From Apopatocola sp963618015 (GTDB taxonomy: Bacteria > Bacillota > Clostridia > Oscillospirales > Oscillospiraceae): a DNA stretch of 18,097 nt. Shown here piece by piece: positions 6,574 to 18,097 of this stretch. The notes below the pieces were generated by a model. That model was not told the origin of the DNA and ran no database searches. It worked only from the letters and a program-made list of their open reading frames with translations. Position numbers and translations under genes: made by a program. Numbering within the stretch: position 1 is the stretch's first letter; each line of letters starts with the position of its first letter. The DNA lies in NCBI GenBank assembly GCA_963618015.1, contig CAVEQS010000050.1:1-18097 (forward strand), written 5' to 3'.

Positions 6574-6590
6574 GGACGGCTTGGTATAAT
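6562..6590 (+). promoter_or_regulatory. Consensus sigma-A promoter of rpoB-rpoC
   Basis: TTGACA (6562-6567), a 17-bp spacer and TATAAT (6585-6590), both hexamers perfect, with an extended TGG element before the -10. Start near 6597. The start region carries two copies of TTGCTAT 10 bases apart (6594-6600 and 6604-6610). It is the strongest promoter in the window by consensus match, as expected for RNA polymerase genes. Confidence 0.93.
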
Positions 6591-6596
6591 AAATTG

Positions 6597-6801
6597 CTAT
6601 ATGTTGCTATGGGTAGCCGCATACAGCCCCTTTTACTATTGTTAGTATATCAGCCGCTCCGTGAAAAATCAACCCGAATGCCGATGTTTTCGCAACGCAT
6701 CCGGGCGTTTCACGAAAGCGGCACAGCAAACCATATTCCCCCCGGAACGGGTATTCTGCGCCGGAGATAAGCTCCTCCGGCGGAAAAAGGGAGATTCGCC
6801 G
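6597..6801 (+). promoter_or_regulatory. Long structured 5' leader of rpoB-rpoC
   Basis: About 205 untranslated bases. A small hairpin at 6634-6647 is followed by an extended hairpin at 6653-6722 built of three stacked helices: GCCGCT/AGCGGC, GTGAAA/TTTCAC and CCCGAATGC/GCATCCGGG (one mismatch), separated by internal loops. A second hairpin at 6759-6782 (8-bp stem CGCCGGAG/CTCCGGCG) ends just before the ribosome binding site. No T tract follows, so control, if any, would be translational or by processing. I do not recognise a known element; rplJL-type L10 leaders belong to another gene pair. Confidence 0.55.
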
Positions 6802-14204
<7,403 letters not shown>

Positions 14205-14212
14205 GCCGAATT

Positions 14213-14246
14213 AAATTCCGGGGTGATCCGTCACCCCGGAATTTTT
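14213..14246 (+). terminator. Intrinsic terminator of rpoB-rpoC
   Basis: A perfect 13-14-bp stem (AATTCCGGGGTGA at 14214-14226 with 14231-14243), TCCG loop and T tail, starting 9 bases after the rpoC stop. It separates the polymerase operon from the str operon. Confidence 0.93.
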
Positions 14247-14301
14247 CCGCCTTCCTCCGGCAGTATGAGAAATTTTTGCTCGGAAAAATTACAGAATTTT
14301 C

Positions 14302-14330
14302 TTGACTATTCTTGTGCATTCTGTTAGAAT
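14302..14330 (+). promoter_or_regulatory. Sigma-A promoter of the str operon (rpsL-rpsG-fusA)
   Basis: TTGACT (14302-14307), a 17-bp spacer and TAGAAT (14325-14330) with an extended TGT element. Start near 14337. The transcript would begin almost directly with a hairpin (14339-14346 with 14351-14358, TGGT loop). Confidence 0.9.
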
Positions 14331-14338
14331 CAGAAATC

Positions 14339-14358
14339 GTGTGGGCTGGTGCCCGCAC
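14339..14358 (+). other. 5'-terminal hairpin of the rpsL transcript
   Basis: GTGTGGGC and GCCCGCAC form an 8-bp stem with one G-U pair and a TGGT loop, one to three bases after the predicted transcription start. A run of seven T occurs 7 bases after the stem, too far for a standard terminator. Hairpins at extreme 5' ends are known to slow decay of mRNA; that role here is inferred. Confidence 0.5.
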
Positions 14359-14390
14359 AAGAGAATTTTTTTGAGGAAAGGAGGAAAATC

Positions 14391-14813
14391 ATGCCCACAT
14401 TTAACCAGCTTGTCCGTAAGGGAAGAGAGCAGGTGACCTACAAGTCCACCTCTCCTGCCATGCAGAAAGGCCTGAACACTCTGAAGAACCGCGAGACCAA
14501 CCAGTCTTCTCCCCAGAAGCGCGGCGTCTGCACCGCTGTGCGTACTTCGACTCCTAAGAAGCCGAACTCCGCTCTGCGTAAGATCGCCCGTGTCCGTCTC
14601 ACCAACGGCTACGAAGTGACGGCCTACATTCCTGGTGTCGGCCACAACCTGCAGGAGCACTCCGTCGTTATGATTCGCGGCGGCCGTGTCAAAGACCTGC
14701 CCGGTGTCCGTTACCACATCATCCGCGGCACTCTCGATTCCCAGGGCGTGTCCGGCCGCTGCCAGTCCCGCTCCAAGTACGGCGCGAAGAGACCCAAGGC
14801 GGGTAAGAAGTAA
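14391..14813 (+). CDS. rpsL: 30S ribosomal protein S12
   Basis: 140 residues. S12 sits at the decoding centre of the small subunit. The long Firmicutes-type N terminus (MPTFNQLVRKGRE...) is present, followed by the invariant blocks QKRGVCT, TPKKPNSALRK, GHNLQEHSV and GGRVKDLPGVRYH. The lysines in PKKPNS and GRVKDLPG, where streptomycin-resistance changes usually fall, are wild type. The start at 14391 follows AAAGGAGG with good spacing; an upstream in-frame ATG at 14349 lies in the leader hairpin. First gene of the str operon. No L7Ae-family gene is found between rpoC and rpsL, unlike Bacillus. Confidence 0.99.
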   Translation: MPTFNQLVRKGREQVTYKSTSPAMQKGLNTLKNRETNQSSPQKRGVCTAVRTSTPKKPNSALRKIARVRLTNGYEVTAYIPGVGHNLQEHSVVMIRGGRVKDLPGVRYHIIRGTLDSQGVSGRCQSRSKYGAKRPKAGKK

Positions 14814-14822
14814 GCTGCACCC

Positions 14823-14904
14823 CCAACAGTGTCCTGTTGGTTATTGATATATTTTATTTATATGATAACCTTTTGGACACAGCGGCGGCAGAGCGCTGCC
14901 GTCG
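14823..14904 (+). promoter_or_regulatory. Structured rpsL-rpsG intercistronic region with competing hairpins
   Basis: The 132-base gap can fold in two exclusive ways. Fold A is the hairpin CCAACAG/CTGTTGG (14823-14829 with 14834-14840, TGTC loop). Fold B is a long rod: GTGTCC with GGACAC (14829-14834 and 14875-14880), a 4x4 internal loop, GGTTAT with ATAACC (14839-14844 and 14865-14870), then ATATA with TATAT (14847-14851 and 14859-14863). Another stem follows at 14883-14904 (9 bp, AGCG loop). In E. coli protein S7 represses translation at the same junction, but the sequences here are not recognisably related. Confidence 0.5.
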
Positions 14905-14945
14905 AGTACCTTTGAGATCATTTCATAATGAAGGAGGGAAGCAAA

Positions 14946-15416
14946 GTGCCCAGAAGAGGTAACGTTCCCAAAAGAGAAATCTTGCCGGATCCCGTATACA
15001 ACAGCGTTCTGGTGACCAAGCTCATCAACGGTGTTATGCTGGACGGCAAAAAAGGCGTGGCCCAGAAGGTGGTTTACGACGCCTTTGACCTGATCCAGAA
15101 GAAGCTGGATCGCAATCCGCTTGAGGTGTTTACCGAGGCTCTCAACAACATCATGCCGGCTCTGGAAGTCAAGGCCCGCCGTGTCGGCGGCGCCACCTAC
15201 CAGGTGCCTATCGAGGTTCGTCCGGAGCGTCGTCAGACCCTCGGTCTCCGCTGGCTGGTCGGCTATTCCCGCAAGCGCAGCGAAAAGACCATGAAGGAGC
15301 GTCTCGCCAACGAGATCATGGACGCCGTCAACAACACCGGCGCCTCCGTCAAGAAGCGCGAGGATACGCACAAGATGGCCGAGTCCAACAAGGCCTTCGC
15401 CCACTATCGTTGGTAA
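14946..15416 (+). CDS. rpsG: 30S ribosomal protein S7
   Basis: 156 residues, exactly the usual Firmicutes length. S7 is the primary binder that nucleates the head of the 30S subunit on 16S rRNA and lines the exit site. Conserved blocks are PRRGNVPKREILPDP, ALNNIMPALEVKARRVGGATYQVP, RPERRQTLGLRWLV and the C-terminal KREDTHKMAESNKAFAHYRW. The start is GTG at 14946, with AAGGAGG at 14931-14937. An in-frame ATG at 14928 is rejected because its first codons are the ribosome binding site itself and because S7 proteins begin (M)PRRG. Second gene of the str operon, 132 bases after rpsL and 21 bases before fusA. Confidence 0.99.
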   Translation: MPRRGNVPKREILPDPVYNSVLVTKLINGVMLDGKKGVAQKVVYDAFDLIQKKLDRNPLEVFTEALNNIMPALEVKARRVGGATYQVPIEVRPERRQTLGLRWLVGYSRKRSEKTMKERLANEIMDAVNNTGASVKKREDTHKMAESNKAFAHYRW

Positions 15417-15437
15417 TTTCAGCAAAGGTAGAGATTT

Positions 15438-17516
15438 ATGCCCAGATCATATTCACTTGAAAAAACCAGAAACATCGGCATCATGGCGCACATTGATGCA
15501 GGTAAGACGACGACTACCGAGCGTATTCTCTTCTACACCGGCGTCAATTACAAAATGGGCGAGACCCATGAAGGCAGCGCCACGATGGACTGGATGGTGC
15601 AGGAGCAGGAGCGCGGTATCACCATCACCAGCGCTGCTACCACCTGCTTCTGGAAGGATACGCGCATCAACATCATCGATACGCCGGGTCACGTGGACTT
15701 CACCGCCGAGGTTGAGCGCTGCCTGCGCGTGCTGGACGGCTGCGTGACCGTCCTCTGCGCCAAGGGCGGTGTCGAGCCCCAGACGGAAACGGTGTGGCGT
15801 CAGGCGGACCATTACAATGTTCCGCGCATGATCTACGTCAATAAAATGGACATCACCGGCGCCGACTTCTACAACGTCATGGACATGATCTATGACCGCC
15901 TGAAGGCGAATGCCGTGCCTATCCAGTTGCCCATCGGTAAGGAATCGGATTTCCGTGGGATCATCGATCTCATTGACATGGACTCCGTTGTTTTCTATGA
16001 CGATCTGGGTAAGGATATGCGTGTGGAGCCCATTCCCGAGGACATGGCGGATCTTGCCGCCGAGTACCGGGAAAAGCTTATCGATGCCGTATCCCTCTTT
16101 GACGATGAAATCGCAGAGATGTATCTGGAAGGCGAGGAGATCCCCGCCGACCGTCTGCGCACGGTCATCCGCAAGGCGACCGTCAGCGGCAGCATGGTTC
16201 CGGTGCTCTGCGGCACGTCGTACAAAAACAAAGGCGTGCAGAAGCTGCTCGACGCCGTTGTCGACTTCCTGCCCTCTCCGCTGGATGTTCCGCCCGTTGT
16301 CGGCGTGAACCCCAAGACGGAGGAAGAGGTCACTCTCCCGGCGGACGTGAACGGCCCCTTTGCCGGTCTTGTCTTCAAGGTAATGACCGACCCCTTCGTT
16401 GGACGTCTGGCGTTCATGCGTGTCTACTCCGGCTCCATCAAGGCCGGCGAGACCGCTGTGAACACCGTCCGCGGTCAGCGCGAGCGTCTCGGCCGTCTGC
16501 TGCACATGCACGCGAACCATCGCGAGGACATCGATGCTGTCTATGCCGGTGAGATCGCTGCCGTCGTGGGTTTGAAAAACACCCGCACGGGCGATACTCT
16601 CTGCGATGACAAGCACCCGGTCGTTCTCGAATCGATGGAATTCCCCGAGCCCGTTATCCGCGTTGCCATCGAGCCCAAGACCAAAGCCGGTCAGGAAAAG
16701 ATGGCGATCGCGCTCTCCAAGCTGAGCGAGGAAGACCCCACCTTCAAGACCTATACGGACGAGGAGACGGGACAGACCATCATCGCCGGCATGGGCGAGC
16801 TCCATCTGGAGATCATCGTGGATCGTCTGCTCCGCGAGTTCAAGGTTGAGGCGAACGTTGGTAAGCCGCAGGTTTCTTACAAGGAAACCATCCGCGGTAC
16901 TGCTACGGTCGACATGCGTTACGCACGTCAGTCCGGCGGCAAAGGCCAGTTCGCCCAGGCCAAGATCCAGATCGAGCCGAACCCGGGCAAGGGTTATGAG
17001 TTCATCAACGCCGTCACCGGCGGCGCCATCCCGAAGGAGTTCATCCCCAGCGTCGACCAGGGCATTCAGGGCGCCATGGCGTCCGGCGTGCTCGCCGGTT
17101 ATCCGGTTGTCGACGTGAAGGTCACCCTTCTCGACGGCAGCTACCATGAGGTCGACTCGAGCGAAATGGCGTTTAAGATCTGCGGCAGCATGGCTTTCAA
17201 GGAAGCTGCGCAGAAAGCCGGTCCCACGCTGCTCGAGCCCATCATGAAGGTAGTCGTCACGACGCCCGACCAGTATATGGGCGACGTTATCGGCGATCTC
17301 AATGCCCGCCGCGGTCAGGTGGCCGGAACGGATATCCGCAACGGCGCCGCGATCGTTACGGCAGAGGTGCCGCTCGCTTCCATGTTTGGCTATTCGACCG
17401 ATCTGCGCTCCAAAACGCAGGGCCGTGCCAACTACAGCATGGAGCCGCACACCTATGTCGAGCTTCCGAAGAGCCTCCAGGAGAGCATCATCGGCAAGCG
17501 CGGCAACAAAGCCTGA
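15438..17516 (+). CDS. fusA: Translation elongation factor G
   Basis: 692 residues. GTPase that drives tRNA-mRNA translocation on the ribosome. The G domain shows G1 AHIDAGKT (17-24), switch I with ERGITI, G3 DTPGH (81-85) followed by VDFTAEVERCLRVLDG, G4 NKMD (135-138) and G5 around CGTSYKNKG. Domains II to V follow with the expected FVGRLAFMRVYSG, GMGELHLEIIVDRL and PDQYMGDVIGDLNARRG blocks. The length matches canonical EF-G. The start at 15438 (MPRSYSLEKTRNIGI) has a modest AAAGG ribosome binding site 9 bases upstream, so expression may depend partly on coupling to rpsG 21 bases before it. No clear terminator follows; tuf has its own promoter about 10 bases downstream. Confidence 0.99.
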   Translation: MPRSYSLEKTRNIGIMAHIDAGKTTTTERILFYTGVNYKMGETHEGSATMDWMVQEQERGITITSAATTCFWKDTRINIIDTPGHVDFTAEVERCLRVLDGCVTVLCAKGGVEPQTETVWRQADHYNVPRMIYVNKMDITGADFYNVMDMIYDRLKANAVPIQLPIGKESDFRGIIDLIDMDSVVFYDDLGKDMRVEPIPEDMADLAAEYREKLIDAVSLFDDEIAEMYLEGEEIPADRLRTVIRKATVSGSMVPVLCGTSYKNKGVQKLLDAVVDFLPSPLDVPPVVGVNPKTEEEVTLPADVNGPFAGLVFKVMTDPFVGRLAFMRVYSGSIKAGETAVNTVRGQRERLGRLLHMHANHREDIDAVYAGEIAAVVGLKNTRTGDTLCDDKHPVVLESMEFPEPVIRVAIEPKTKAGQEKMAIALSKLSEEDPTFKTYTDEETGQTIIAGMGELHLEIIVDRLLREFKVEANVGKPQVSYKETIRGTATVDMRYARQSGGKGQFAQAKIQIEPNPGKGYEFINAVTGGAIPKEFIPSVDQGIQGAMASGVLAGYPVVDVKVTLLDGSYHEVDSSEMAFKICGSMAFKEAAQKAGPTLLEPIMKVVVTTPDQYMGDVIGDLNARRGQVAGTDIRNGAAIVTAEVPLASMFGYSTDLRSKTQGRANYSMEPHTYVELPKSLQESIIGKRGNKA

Positions 17517-17525
17517 TTTTAGGTG

Positions 17526-17554
17526 TTGCAAAATAAGCAAAGTTCCTGTAGAAT
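17526..17554 (+). promoter_or_regulatory. Promoter of tuf
   Basis: TTGCAA (17526-17531), a 17-bp spacer and TAGAAT (17549-17554) in an A/T-rich gap between fusA and tuf. Start near 17561. With no hairpin after fusA, tuf is probably read both from the str promoter and from this site. Confidence 0.75.
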
Positions 17555-17600
17555 AAATCCAAACCAAAATTTAAATTTTTGCTATTAGGAGGATGTTTCC

Positions 17601-18097
17601 ATGGCTAAGCAAATGTTCAACCGCAGCAAGCCCCATGTGAATATCGGTACCATCGGCCACATCGACCATGGTAAGACCACCCTGACCGCCGCCATCACCA
17701 AGGTTCTCGCTATGGCGGACCCCAACGCCGCTGACTTCGTTGACTACGCCTCCATCGACAAGGCGCCCGAAGAGCGCGAGCGTGGCATCACCATCAACAC
17801 CGCTCACGTTGAGTATCAGACGTTTGACCGCGTTGGCTCTCACGGCGCCACCGCCGGTGTGCAGATCCAGGGCCGTCACTACGCCCACGTCGACTGCCCG
17901 GGCCACGCCGACTATATCAAGAACATGATCACCGGCGCCGCTCAGATGGACGGCGGTATCCTCGTCATCGCCGCCTCCGACGGCCCGATGGCTCAGACCC
18001 GTGAGCACCTGCTGCTCGCCCGTCAGGTTAACGTTCCCTACATTCTCGTTTTCCTGAACAAGTGCGACCAGGTTGACGACCCCGAACTGCTCGAGCT
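17601..18097 (+). CDS. tuf: Translation elongation factor Tu (5' part, runs off the right edge)
   Basis: 165 codons of the N-terminal G domain are present. EF-Tu delivers aminoacyl-tRNA to the ribosome. Visible motifs: GHIDHGKT (19-26), switch I with RGITINTAHVEY (61-72), DCPGH (98-102) and NKCD near the edge. The start at 17601 follows AGGAGG (17587-17592) with an 8-base spacer. Between HVEYQT and RHYAHVD there are about 15 extra residues (roughly 76-90, rich in Gly, Ala and His) that E. coli, Bacillus and most other EF-Tu proteins lack. GGILVIAASDG is also slightly divergent from the usual GAILVV. The frame stays open and codon use is unchanged through the insertion, so it does not look like a frameshift. 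Confidence 0.98.
   Translation, partial: MAKQMFNRSKPHVNIGTIGHIDHGKTTLTAAITKVLAMADPNAADFVDYASIDKAPEERERGITINTAHVEYQTFDRVGSHGATAGVQIQGRHYAHVDCPGHADYIKNMITGAAQMDGGILVIAASDGPMAQTREHLLLARQVNVPYILVFLNKCDQVDDPELLE

Noticed and set aside
14928..14945. Upstream ATG as the start of rpsG
   Set aside because: The codons after it are the AAGGAGG ribosome binding site for GTG 14946, and S7 proteins begin at PRRG.
15453..17567. 704-codon open frame antisense to fusA
   Set aside because: Mirror of fusA codon bias, codon-aligned with it and without protein-like motifs.

Overview
The window looks like a chromosomal segment of a GC-rich Clostridia member, most likely Oscillospiraceae-like. This is inferred from the Firmicutes-type long S12, the acidic RpoB tail, strong AGGAGG-type ribosome binding sites, sigma-A promoters, a T-box leader and the order rpoB-rpoC-rpsL-rpsG-fusA-tuf. 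No insertion sequences, phage genes, tRNA or rRNA genes, or CRISPR arrays were seen.

Region 1 (1-3650, minus strand) is an accessory sensory operon. An OmpR-family response regulator overlaps its histidine kinase, which overlaps a two-domain GNAT acetyltransferase, followed 13 bases later by a single-domain GNAT. A strong terminator closes the operon at its low-coordinate end. The two-domain protein looks like two genes joined by loss of a stop codon, and its second half is a paralogue of the last gene. The operon promoter has an 11-bp-spaced direct repeat (CTTTCAG) near the -35 position, as expected for autoregulation by an OmpR/PhoB-type regulator. A further gene seems to start at base 9 and runs off the left edge.

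Region 2 (3680-5280, plus strand) is one gene with its control element. A sigma-A promoter leads into a T-box leader with a GCC (alanine) specifier, a UGGU bulge matching the A discriminator of tRNA-Ala, and an intrinsic terminator. It controls an AlaA-type glutamate-pyruvate aminotransferase, so alanine synthesis is tied to uncharged tRNA-Ala. Specifier and enzyme identify each other independently.

Region 3 (5283-6476, minus strand) is a polytopic membrane protein resembling Gpi18/COG5542-type GT-C mannosyltransferases but with degenerate motifs. Its promoter overlaps the rpoBC promoter in the divergent spacer.

Region 4 (6560-18097, plus strand) is core information processing. rpoB-rpoC have a consensus promoter and a long structured leader. 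rpsL-rpsG-fusA form the str operon with their own promoter. tuf has a further promoter and runs off the right edge. The ribosomal stalk genes rplJ-rplL are not next to rpoB, and the L7Ae-family gene that Bacillus carries between rpoC and rpsL is absent.

The most interesting unexplained signals are the extended hairpin leader of rpoBC, the mutually exclusive RNA structures between rpsL and rpsG, a 15-residue insertion in the EF-Tu G domain, and the GNAT fusion at a former stop codon. I found no clearly new defence or mobile system.
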